From Clostridia bacterium (GTDB lineage: Bacteria > Bacillota > Clostridia > Christensenellales > UBA3700), in NCBI GenBank assembly GCA_029060025.1, contig JAIDUV010000037.1, positions 65,587 to 115,833 on the forward strand: DNA of 50,247 bases, read 5' to 3'. The stretch's first letter is position 1, and every line of letters starts with the position of its first letter. The notes beneath the pieces were generated by a model. It ran no database searches, was not told the DNA's origin, and saw nothing but the letters and a program-made list of their open reading frames with translations. Both the position numbers and the translations under genes were made by a program. This document shows, piece after piece, positions 15,621 to 23,211 of the stretch.

Positions 15621-16793
15621 ATGAAGTACACTAAATTTAAAGAGTTAAAGAAGGTCAATCGAGAGATAATCGTGCCTGCGTTCGAGAGAGCAAGGCTCGA
15701 TAAGATTTCTACGGCAATAGCGGATTGCGGAGATTTCAGCGTGCTGTATGAGTGTACTTCTTGTGGTACAAGGGAGTGGAAGGGATTTACACGTTGTAAG
15801 AATAAGTTTTGTATTTGCTGTAACGCTGTTAAGTCGTTGACTTGGTTAGCAAAGACGTACAGCAAGTTTGAGAAGTTTTTGGAAGAAGGCAAGTATATAG
15901 TAATGTTGACGTTGACAATACGAGATCGAGAAAATTTGCAGAGTGCATTAGATATAATAACTAACGCTTGGCGATTGTTTTACAATAGAGATCGTCAATG
16001 TGCAAAAGAGTTCAAATATACTTTTGAAGGTGGTATAAAATCTATTGAAGTGAAGACAGGCGAGAACTCGGGTATGTGGCATCCACATTTGCATTGTTTG
16101 CTTGTAAAGGATCATTTTAGTTACGACAAGCCGTATATTGATAGCGCTTGGAGTAAATGCGTTAAATTAGCCGGCGGAGACATTGACGAAAAGATAACGT
16201 ATATAGAGAGCGTCTATATGCGTGACGAACACGGTGTCAAGACTTATGATAAAGACGCTCTAATGAGGGGTATTGTTGAGTCAGTAAAATATATAACGAA
16301 GTTTGACTATGCTAATGAGTCGATAGAGCGGTTGCAGGAACTTGTAGGGGCGTTGAACGGCGTAAGACATATAGACACATTCGGTTGTTGTAAAAACATT
16401 CATAAAGATGTCGAAGACGAATTGAGTGAACAAGTTAAAATAAATGAAATAGTAGAGCACGCTTGCAAAATTTGTGGCTGTAATGAATCTAAACTTGTTC
16501 AAATGGTTACAGAGCGAATGTTCAACTCTGATGTAATAGTCTTGACTGACGAAATGAATATAGGCAGTGAGCATAGTGCAGAGTTCATTGAGGGCTTTAA
16601 GGCGTCAAATGGCAAGCGTAGTTGGGACGGCTTAATAGACGATGGTAAGCAAGCCGATAACGACAAACTAGAAGAGTTGTTTTATCAGACTTCAATGTTT
16701 GACGTTCCAACGCTTGACGCAAACGCTGATAACTTGGATAAGTTGTTTTTCAAGGCAACTAAAGATAATGTAAAAATTAGTGGGCGAAAATAA
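15621..16793 (+). CDS. Rolling-circle replication initiator (Rep_1-like HUH endonuclease), 390 aa
   Basis: ATG at 15621 with AGAGG upstream. The N-terminus has a cysteine cluster (C45, C48, C59, C64, C66, C67) like the zinc site of pC194-type Rep proteins. The metal-binding HUH motif is WHPHLHC (H156 and H158, with H154 before it), and a catalytic tyrosine is likely at Y224 in SVKYITKFD, which matches motif III of Rep_1. The family nicks the plus-strand origin and starts rolling-circle replication. Length and a C-terminal extension of about 130 residues with a second CxxCxC cluster are larger than in small plasmids. It lies directly after the structured intergenic region and ends 1 bp before site B. 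Confidence 0.85.
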   Translation: MKYTKFKELKKVNREIIVPAFERARLDKISTAIADCGDFSVLYECTSCGTREWKGFTRCKNKFCICCNAVKSLTWLAKTYSKFEKFLEEGKYIVMLTLTIRDRENLQSALDIITNAWRLFYNRDRQCAKEFKYTFEGGIKSIEVKTGENSGMWHPHLHCLLVKDHFSYDKPYIDSAWSKCVKLAGGDIDEKITYIESVYMRDEHGVKTYDKDALMRGIVESVKYITKFDYANESIERLQELVGALNGVRHIDTFGCCKNIHKDVEDELSEQVKINEIVEHACKICGCNESKLVQMVTERMFNSDVIVLTDEMNIGSEHSAEFIEGFKASNGKRSWDGLIDDGKQADNDKLEELFYQTSMFDVPTLDANADNLDKLFFKATKDNVKISGRK

Positions 16794-16794
16794 T

Positions 16795-16859
16795 AAACTA
16801 TTCGCAAAACGATAGTTGAGACTGAAAAATGGCGAATTTTACCGCTAGGTAAAATTTTT
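16795..16859 (+). repeat. Right recombination-site repeat (site B) with hairpin
   Basis: AAACTATTCGCAAA (16795-16808) followed by ACGATAGT repeats site A. A hairpin, AATTTTACC-GCTA-GGTAAAATT plus Ts (16835-16859), follows at the same distance as in site A. The A-to-B distance is 14,504 bp, a sensible phage genome length. The repeat starts right after the replication gene stop. Second-arm bases are degenerate, as in site A. Confidence 0.65.
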
Positions 16860-16894
16860 CGGCGGTAGATTTATTTTGGAGTGGAGAATTAACT

Positions 16895-16930
16895 AAACTA
16901 TTCGCAAAACCATACCTTTGCGAATAGTTT
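16895..16930. other. Perfect dif-like recombination site (site C), 14-8-14 inverted repeat
   Basis: AAACTATTCGCAAA (16895-16908) and TTTGCGAATAGTTT (16917-16930) are perfect inverted arms around the 8-bp centre ACCATACC. It lies exactly 100 bp after site B and 188 bp before the tyrosine recombinase gene. Xer-type recombinases bind two inverted arms around a 6-8 bp centre, and XerS-type recombinases have their difSL site just upstream of their own gene. There is no T-tract, so a terminator is less likely. This could be the chromosomal dif or the intact att site. Confidence 0.65.
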
Positions 16931-17083
16931 ATGCAATAATAGTATTTATTATACTGATATTATTATAAATTAACAAAGTTTATATAATAATCAGCCAAAA
17001 TAAGAAAAATAATGGGTTTTTACTTATTTATACCATAAATGCTATTCAAATGAATGTGTTTAAAATAAAATTCGTTGTATAAA

Positions 17084-17112
17084 TTGTGTTATAAATATTT
17101 TTATGTTATAAT
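17084..17112 (+). promoter_or_regulatory. Promoter of the recombinase gene, leaderless
   Basis: TTGTGT (17084-17089), a 17-bp spacer and TATAAT (17107-17112). The expected start of transcription, 7 bp after the -10, is the A of ATG 17119. No ribosome site precedes the ATG, so the transcript is probably leaderless. Confidence 0.6.
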
Positions 17113-17118
17113 ACGCTT

Positions 17119-18186
17119 ATGGCAGAAATCAATTATTTTGATCAAAGAAATTTTGATAACAATATTAAGTTAAGACAACTCATAAAAGAATTGCCGATAA
17201 TTTGCAATGAATATTTTTTAGGAATTGAACCTCGTACATCTGTACTCACCCGATTGGCATACGCTCAAGATCTTAAAATATTTTTTAGATTTTTATGCAC
17301 CGAATGTGCGGAATTTGTAGATATAAAAGACGTGAGGTTGTTTGGCTTTGAACATTTAAAACTAGTTGACACATTCCATATTGAAATGTTTTTAAATTAT
17401 TTGACCGCATTTGAGATAGATGGAGTTAGATTTAGCAATTCAGAGAAAACAAAAGCGCGTAAATTGGCTACAATTAAGTCTTTCTTTAAATATAATTATA
17501 ACAAAGATAGAATATCTTCAGATCCTGCATCAAAGGTATTAAGCATAAAATTGCACGATAAAGCAATTATTAGACTCGAATCTGACGAAGTAAGCGCCTT
17601 GTTAAACAATGTCGAAGACGGAAAAGGCTTATCAGAACGACAAAGGTCGATACAAGGCAAGACGAAAAAACGCGACGTTGCCATATTGACGTTATTTTTG
17701 GGGACCGGCATAAGAATTAGTGAATTAGTCGGCATTGATATGAAAGATTTGGATATGGACGTCAATGGATTTAAAATCACTAGAAAAGGCGGAAATCAGA
17801 CAATTCTCTATTTTTCAGAAGAAGTTAGGCAGGCTTTGGACGAATATATTGATGAAAGAGCGCAAAATCCTTTGCTAGATAACGAGCCTGCTCTATTCGT
17901 TTCTTTGCAAAACAAACGAATTACTGTACGCGCGGTTCAAAATCTTGTCAAAAAGTATGCAAGTATCACTTCTCCGCTCAAACATATAACACCACATAAG
18001 TTAAGAAGTACGTACGGCACAAATTTATATAAGGAAACAAACGATATTTACGTGGTAGCAGAAGTATTGGGACATAAGGATATAAATACGACCAAAAAGC
18101 ATTATGCCGCAATCAGTGACGACATCAAGCGCGCCGCAGCAAATAAAGTGTCGTTGAGACATAAAGACGAAGAAACTCCGCAATAA
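17119..18186 (+). CDS. Tyrosine recombinase, XerS-like, 355 aa
   Basis: All catalytic residues are visible: R199 (GTGIRISEL), K223 (TRKGGNQ), H293 and R296 (TPHKLRSTYGTNLY), H319 (LGHKD) and the nucleophile Y329 (KKHYA). An N-terminal SAM-like core-binding domain covers about residues 15-130. Length and the insertion before RDVAIL resemble the single-recombinase XerS of streptococci (about 356 aa), which resolves chromosome dimers at a site next to its gene. Here a perfect inverted-arm site lies 188 bp upstream. It has a lexA neighbour and AT-rich codon use like the host genes, so I favour a host Xer protein used by the phage. A phage-encoded integrase is the alternative. Confidence 0.8.
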   Translation: MAEINYFDQRNFDNNIKLRQLIKELPIICNEYFLGIEPRTSVLTRLAYAQDLKIFFRFLCTECAEFVDIKDVRLFGFEHLKLVDTFHIEMFLNYLTAFEIDGVRFSNSEKTKARKLATIKSFFKYNYNKDRISSDPASKVLSIKLHDKAIIRLESDEVSALLNNVEDGKGLSERQRSIQGKTKKRDVAILTLFLGTGIRISELVGIDMKDLDMDVNGFKITRKGGNQTILYFSEEVRQALDEYIDERAQNPLLDNEPALFVSLQNKRITVRAVQNLVKKYASITSPLKHITPHKLRSTYGTNLYKETNDIYVVAEVLGHKDINTTKKHYAAISDDIKRAAANKVSLRHKDEETPQ

Positions 18187-18231
18187 AATGAAAAAAATAT
18201 AAACAAATATTCATTTTTATATTTAAAATGC

Positions 18232-18260
18232 TTGCGATATGCGAACATTTGTGCTAAAAT
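18232..18260 (+). promoter_or_regulatory. lexA promoter with SOS box
   Basis: TTGCGA (18232-18237), a 17-bp spacer and TAAAAT (18255-18260). Inside the spacer is CGAAC-ATTT-GTGCT (18242-18255), a good left half and weaker right half of the Firmicute LexA box CGAAC-N4-GTTCG. The position between -35 and -10 fits LexA autorepression. Confidence 0.65.
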
Positions 18261-18296
18261 TTTTATGTAAACCTAAACAACAAAGGAAAATTAAGA

Positions 18297-19010
18297 ATGG
18301 CAAAAAGCAAAACCATCGAAAAAACCGCTGAAAAATGCTCAAAAACACTTGAATTTATAAAGACTTTTGTAGATAAAAACGGTTATCCGCCGACTGTAAG
18401 AGAAATTTGCAACAATGTTGGATTCAAATCTACGGCTTCTGCGCAATATTATCTTGACAAACTCGAAGACCAAGGCGAAATTCGCAAAGGAGATAACAAA
18501 AATCGCGCGATAGAGATAGTAAATAAGTCAACCACTGTGTTCAACAATAGCAATCAAATTGATTCAAATGAGTCAATTGACAACAGAATTATTGATTCCC
18601 AAGAAATGTTTTCTAATCTTATAACTATTCCTATGCTTGGCAACGTTGCAGCAGGCTCACCTCTTTACGCCGACGTAGAAAACGACACCTCCTATACTGT
18701 ACCCAGCGATTACTTTAATTGCAGAGGTCAGATGTTTTTACTCAACGTCAAAGGCGAAAGTATGAAAAATATAGGCATACTCAACGGCGATTTGGTACTT
18801 GTCAGACAACAAAACGTGGCAAAAGACGGAGATATTGTCGTCGCGCAAATAGATAATAACGAAGTTACACTCAAAAGATTTTACAACTGTGGCAGTTATA
18901 TAAGATTAAAACCTGAAAACGACGAAATGAGTGACATTATCGTCACTTCTGACAGAGAGTTTAGAATATTAGGAATCGCGACAGGTCTTATGAGAAATAA
19001 AATATGGTGA
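18297..19010 (+). CDS. lexA: SOS repressor LexA, 237 aa
   Basis: The N-terminal winged helix (about residues 15-75) includes GYPPTVREICNNVGFKSTAS. A long Asn/Ser-rich linker follows, making it about 30 residues longer than B. subtilis LexA. The self-cleavage site is A119-G120 (GNVAAGSPLYA), and the serine-lysine dyad is S155 (KGESMKN) and K193 (VTLKRFY). It represses DNA-damage genes and is cleaved with RecA filaments. AAAGGA precedes the ATG. Upstream it has its own SOS box. It converges with the PLP-enzyme gene across a shared terminator. Confidence 0.95.
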   Translation: MAKSKTIEKTAEKCSKTLEFIKTFVDKNGYPPTVREICNNVGFKSTASAQYYLDKLEDQGEIRKGDNKNRAIEIVNKSTTVFNNSNQIDSNESIDNRIIDSQEMFSNLITIPMLGNVAAGSPLYADVENDTSYTVPSDYFNCRGQMFLLNVKGESMKNIGILNGDLVLVRQQNVAKDGDIVVAQIDNNEVTLKRFYNCGSYIRLKPENDEMSDIIVTSDREFRILGIATGLMRNKIW

Positions 19011-19031
19011 TTTAAGCCTTATGCAACATAT

Positions 19032-19063
19032 AAAAAATAGAAGGTTAACGCCTTCTATTTTTT
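19032..19063. terminator. Bidirectional terminator between lexA and the PLP-enzyme gene
   Basis: AAAAAATAGAAGG pairs perfectly with CCTTCTATTTTTT around a 6-nt loop, giving T-tracts on both strands for the two converging genes. Confidence 0.85.
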
Positions 19064-19081
19064 ATATTAAACTTCAAATCA

Positions 19082-20320
19082 CTAATCTTTTTTAGACAAT
19101 AACTTTTCAATACAATACATACAGGCAATTTTCACGTGTTCATAAGTTAAACCGCCTTGCATATATGCTATATACGGCTCTTTTATCGGACTGTCAGCAG
19201 ACAACTCGATTGACGCGCCTGCAACAAAAGTTCCCGCAGCCATAATTACTTGATGCTCATAACCCGGCATATCCCAAGGAAACGGTACGACGTTGCTATC
19301 AATAGGAGACGCTTCTTGAATTGCTCGACAAAAATCAATAAGTTGTTCTTGAGTATCGAATTTAATAGACCTTATTATGTCCCCGCATTTCTCTCCGGGC
19401 AAAGGCATAGTTTCAAACCCCAAATCGCTGTAGACCTGTCCTACAAGCATTGAGCCTTTGATTGCTTGCGCGACAGTATGCGGCGCCAAAAATATTCCTT
19501 GATAAAAATCCTTATATCCGTATGCATACGATCCAACTTCCATACCTATCGACGGCGAGGTAACTCTGCTTGCAATCTTATCAATATAATGACTTTTACC
19601 GCAGATATAACCGCCGGTAGGAGCAATACCGCCACCGGGATTCTTAATCAATGACCCTACGATAATATCCGCACCTACCTGCGTAGGCTCAAGTTTTTCA
19701 ATAAATTCGCCGTAACAGTTGTCAACCATAATACAAATATCGTTATGGGATTGCTTGATTGCTTTGACAGCCTCGGCAATATCCTTGATGCTAAGCGCGT
19801 TTCGCCATTCATAACCTCTGGATCTTCCAATAAAAATCAACTTTGTGTCTTTATTTATTGAATTTAATACTTTATTGATATCAATTTTTCCGTCATTCAA
19901 TTGAATTTGACTGTATTTTACGCCAAAATCTTTGAGCGATCCGTTACCTTCGCCAACAATAACTTCTTTTAACGTATCATACGGACTGCCTGTAATGGCT
20001 AACATTTCGTTTCCCGGTCGCAAGATTCCGTAAAGCGCAAGCGTTAAAGCGTGTGTTCCGCTGACTATGAGCGGTGACACAATTGCTTTTTCGCCGCCGA
20101 AAATCTGCGCAAACAGATTGCAAAGCGTATCTCTACCAATATCATCATATCCATAACCGTTAGTTTGAGCAAAATGCCTCTGTCCAACGTTGTTGAACTG
20201 AAATGCTTCGAGCACTTTTAATTGGTTGAAAGTTGCAATCTCGTCAACCTTCTCAAATGCCTCAACAAGTTTTCTTTGAGCATTGGTAATAATATTTTGA
20301 GTATTATCACTAAAATTCAT
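19082..20320 (-). CDS. PLP-dependent methionine gamma-lyase-like protein (YnbB/aluminium-resistance family), 412 aa
   Basis: A fold-type I PLP enzyme of the family found after miaA/hfq in Firmicutes (YnbB). Visible features: SGTHALTLALYGILRPGNEM, DNCYGEF (PLP-ring Asp), and the Schiff-base lysine in GSLIKNPGGGIAPTGGY. The related Cys/Met-metabolism enzymes cleave C-S bonds, but the substrate of this branch is not settled. ATG 20320 is used because AGGAG lies 7 nt upstream. A GTG at 20326 would touch the ribosome site. It follows miaA in the same operon. hfq, often between them, is absent. Confidence 0.85.
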   Translation of the reverse strand: MNFSDNTQNIITNAQRKLVEAFEKVDEIATFNQLKVLEAFQFNNVGQRHFAQTNGYGYDDIGRDTLCNLFAQIFGGEKAIVSPLIVSGTHALTLALYGILRPGNEMLAITGSPYDTLKEVIVGEGNGSLKDFGVKYSQIQLNDGKIDINKVLNSINKDTKLIFIGRSRGYEWRNALSIKDIAEAVKAIKQSHNDICIMVDNCYGEFIEKLEPTQVGADIIVGSLIKNPGGGIAPTGGYICGKSHYIDKIASRVTSPSIGMEVGSYAYGYKDFYQGIFLAPHTVAQAIKGSMLVGQVYSDLGFETMPLPGEKCGDIIRSIKFDTQEQLIDFCRAIQEASPIDSNVVPFPWDMPGYEHQVIMAAGTFVAGASIELSADSPIKEPYIAYMQGGLTYEHVKIACMYCIEKLLSKKD

Positions 20321-20322
20321 AA

Positions 20323-21234
20323 TCACACTCCTTGCAAAAACGTCTTAACTTGTTCTTCTATTCCAGATATATCACTGGGCTGATACCATTTTGCAAAATC
20401 GTATTTCTTAAACCAAGTAAGTTGCCTTTTGGCATAATTTCTAGAATTTTGCTTAATAATATCTATCGTTTCTTCAAGCGTCTTTGCCACGTTGAAATAA
20501 TCTTTAAATTCTTTATAACCGATTGCCTGCATACTTTGATTGCCAAAATCAACTCCATTTGCTATAAGTTGTTTAACCTCGTTTAACAAACCCATTTCAA
20601 ACATTTTATCAACTCTAGCATCAATTCTTTGATACAAGACATTTCTTTCGACGTCCAAAGCAATCATACAAACTTCGTACTTGAGATCTTTGTTTTTTTC
20701 TTGAAGATTAGATTTGCAGGTGCCGGTAGTCTTGTAAATCTCCAAGGCTCTCAAAACTCTTTTTACATTGTTTGGATGAATTTTTTGAGCGTCAATTGGA
20801 TCAATTTCGGCAAGCATAGCGTGCATATATTCTTTCCCATATAATGCAAGTTGACTCTCCAACTCGGCTCTAATCTCAATATTTTTATCTCCGCCGAAAG
20901 TCATTGGATACAAAATTCCGTCCACATAAAGTCCGGTTCCGCCAACTATTATAGGAATTTTTCCTCGAGATATTATGTCATTTATGGCTTTGTCTGCCAA
21001 ACTTGCATACTCTCCTACGCTAAATTGCGCGTCTGCATTTACTATATCAATCATATAGTGCGGTATGCCTTGCATTTCTTCACTTGTAATTTTAGCCGTG
21101 CCTATATTCATATCTCTATACACTTGCATACTGTCACAAGATATGATTTCACCGTTAAATTTTTTTGCAAGATCGACACCTATTTGACTTTTTCCACTTG
21201 CAGTAGCGCCTACCACTAATATGAGTTTGTTCAT
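20323..21234 (-). CDS. miaA: tRNA dimethylallyltransferase MiaA, 303 aa
   Basis: It has the P-loop GATASGKS at residues 9-16 and the DMATase signatures SCDSMQVYRDMNIGTAK, IPHYMIDI and GGTGLYVDGILY. It adds the dimethylallyl group to A37 of tRNAs reading UNN codons; MiaB, encoded four genes upstream in this operon, then methylthiolates the base. The start overlaps the mutL stop (ATGA), showing coupling. Length is standard. Confidence 0.95.
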   Translation of the reverse strand: MNKLILVVGATASGKSQIGVDLAKKFNGEIISCDSMQVYRDMNIGTAKITSEEMQGIPHYMIDIVNADAQFSVGEYASLADKAINDIISRGKIPIIVGGTGLYVDGILYPMTFGGDKNIEIRAELESQLALYGKEYMHAMLAEIDPIDAQKIHPNNVKRVLRALEIYKTTGTCKSNLQEKNKDLKYEVCMIALDVERNVLYQRIDARVDKMFEMGLLNEVKQLIANGVDFGNQSMQAIGYKEFKDYFNVAKTLEETIDIIKQNSRNYAKRQLTWFKKYDFAKWYQPSDISGIEEQVKTFLQGV

Positions 21235-23210
21235 ATTATCCTCTTGAATAGTTTGTCAAAATCGCGTCTGGTATAACTCAAGACTGCCGGTCTACCGTGA
21301 GGACACTGAAGCGGAACGCCGTTTTTCATACTTTCCAGCAAAGTTTTGATTTGATCATTATTCAACTGCGCTCCCGCCTTTATAGCCGACTTACACGCCT
21401 TTTGCGCCAACTTATCCCTTATGAGATCGGAATTTTTTAAACCTATACCCGACTGTCTTTCTGCAAAAAGTTCATCAAAAAATACTGCAAGATTTATGTC
21501 GTTAAGCAAATGCGGAACGCTGTTTACCTTAAAACTCAATCCTCCAAACTCTTGTATATCAAATCCCAAATCTTTTAGATTGTCTTGTATAGCGCTGACA
21601 TATTCATATTGATTGTTGTTGCAATCAAGAATATATGGCACAAGCATATACTGGATTCCAACGCTATTGGCGTTGACTTCCTCTAACAGTTTGTCATAAA
21701 TCAATCTTTCGTGACACGCGTGCTGATCGATAAAATGCACGACACCTTGGCACTCGACAATCAAATAGGTATTGAATATTTGTCCTATGACTTTAAATTC
21801 GCTCTCTAATTGCTCTTCTACCATCTCCAACAAACTTGACTTTGTTTCGATATCAGGTTTTCTATCTGACATTTTAGTTGAAGTATTTGGCTTGGTTCCA
21901 ACTACGCCAAATGGAGATATTCCGCTGCTGTCACTTACTTTTGTCTGTATTTTAGGAAGTTCTTTTTTGTACTTAAGTTCTTCCACAACCTTCTTTTGTT
22001 TTTCAATCAAAGCCTGATATTTATCACTTCCAATATTGTCTTTATCATTAAACAATACGTCGATATTATTGTCATTCTTATTGCTGACTGCGCTTGGCTC
22101 TTTGACTACCTCTTGTGATTTTATTGGATTTATGTCGATTTTTCTATCAAATTTGTCTTCTTTTATTTGATTTACTTCAGGTTGCTTTTTATCTGCAGCA
22201 CTCGAATTTCCCAAAATCAAATTTTGTTCTTGTGCGGCAAGCGTAGTAAGAATTGCCTTATATACGCACGAAAAAACTTTGTGACTGTCTGCAAATCTTA
22301 CGTCTGTCTTAGTCGGATGCACGTTTACGTCCACGTCGTCAAACGGCATAACGATATTTATAACAAAGACTGGAAAAGTTCTTGTCATAAGTCTATTACC
22401 GTATGCTTGCGACACTGCTGTGGATATAGTTTGGTTAGAAATTACTCTACCGTTTATAATAATCGTCTGAAAATTGCGATTGTGCTTAGCAATACTTGCA
22501 TTTCCGGTATATCCGTATATCCTATAGTCGTCATAAGTAACGTCAAATGGCAAAAGTCCATTGGCAATATCGTTGTCATACACAGCAAATACAGCCTCTT
22601 CAAGTCCGCCGTTTGTCTGAAACACGACTTTATTATCGACAGTATATTTGAATTTGATATCGGGATTTGCAAGAGCAAGTTGAATCATTATAGCAGTGAC
22701 ATTAGCCTCTTCCTGCTTTGGTTTTTTCAAAAACTTTTTGCGCACAGGAGTATTGAAAAACAAATTCTCAACTGCTATTGACGTGCTTTGCGCAATTGCG
22801 CGCTTACCTTCTTCAACTACTTTTCCTGCCGACAGCGTTATGAAATTACCGATTTCGTCGTCTTGAGTCTTTGACGTCATAGTCACTTGCGCAACCGCAG
22901 ACACAGAGGCCAATGCTTCGCCCCTGAAACCAAGCGTAGCAATATTGTCCAAGTCCTCTGCTTTTGCAAGTTTTGAAGTGGCGTGCGGCAAAAATGCCAA
23001 TCTCATATTTTCTTTATCAATACCGCATCCGTTGTCCACAATCACAATAGACGATATTCCGCCGTCCTTGATATCTACGCTTATGCTTGTTGCACCTGCG
23101 TCAATACTGTTTTCGACCAATTCTTTTACGACTGACGATGGGCGTTCTACCACTTCGCCTGCCGAAATCAAATTAAATACGCTTGAATCCAATACGTTTA
23201 TCTTTGCCAT
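21231..23210 (-). CDS. mutL: DNA mismatch repair protein MutL, 659 aa
   Basis: The start at ATG 23210 has GAAGGA upstream and follows the mutS stop by 1 bp. The GHKL ATPase motifs are clear: VKELVENSIDAGATSI, DNGCGI, GFRGEALASVSAV. A linker of about 100 polar residues separates the C-terminal endonuclease domain, which keeps DQHACHERLIYD, ACKSAIKAG and CPHGRP. The metal motif DQHA-x2-E-x4-E appears here with Asp in the last position. It couples MutS recognition to strand incision. Confidence 0.95.
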   Translation of the reverse strand: MAKINVLDSSVFNLISAGEVVERPSSVVKELVENSIDAGATSISVDIKDGGISSIVIVDNGCGIDKENMRLAFLPHATSKLAKAEDLDNIATLGFRGEALASVSAVAQVTMTSKTQDDEIGNFITLSAGKVVEEGKRAIAQSTSIAVENLFFNTPVRKKFLKKPKQEEANVTAIMIQLALANPDIKFKYTVDNKVVFQTNGGLEEAVFAVYDNDIANGLLPFDVTYDDYRIYGYTGNASIAKHNRNFQTIIINGRVISNQTISTAVSQAYGNRLMTRTFPVFVINIVMPFDDVDVNVHPTKTDVRFADSHKVFSCVYKAILTTLAAQEQNLILGNSSAADKKQPEVNQIKEDKFDRKIDINPIKSQEVVKEPSAVSNKNDNNIDVLFNDKDNIGSDKYQALIEKQKKVVEELKYKKELPKIQTKVSDSSGISPFGVVGTKPNTSTKMSDRKPDIETKSSLLEMVEEQLESEFKVIGQIFNTYLIVECQGVVHFIDQHACHERLIYDKLLEEVNANSVGIQYMLVPYILDCNNNQYEYVSAIQDNLKDLGFDIQEFGGLSFKVNSVPHLLNDINLAVFFDELFAERQSGIGLKNSDLIRDKLAQKACKSAIKAGAQLNNDQIKTLLESMKNGVPLQCPHGRPAVLSYTRRDFDKLFKRII

Positions 23211-23211
23211 A

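Noticed and set aside
2291..16795. Element as a conjugative or ordinary tailed-phage prophage
   Set aside because: No relaxase, VirB4/VirD4 set, terminase, portal, capsid or tail gene is visible.
16895..16930. Site C as an intrinsic terminator of the replication gene
   Set aside because: The inverted repeat is strong, but no T-tract follows and its arm is repeated at both ends of the phage, which a terminator does not explain.
22167..22781. 204-codon open frame opposite mutL
   Set aside because: It is antisense to conserved mutL motifs and is rich in Cys, Tyr and His, as expected from a shadow frame.
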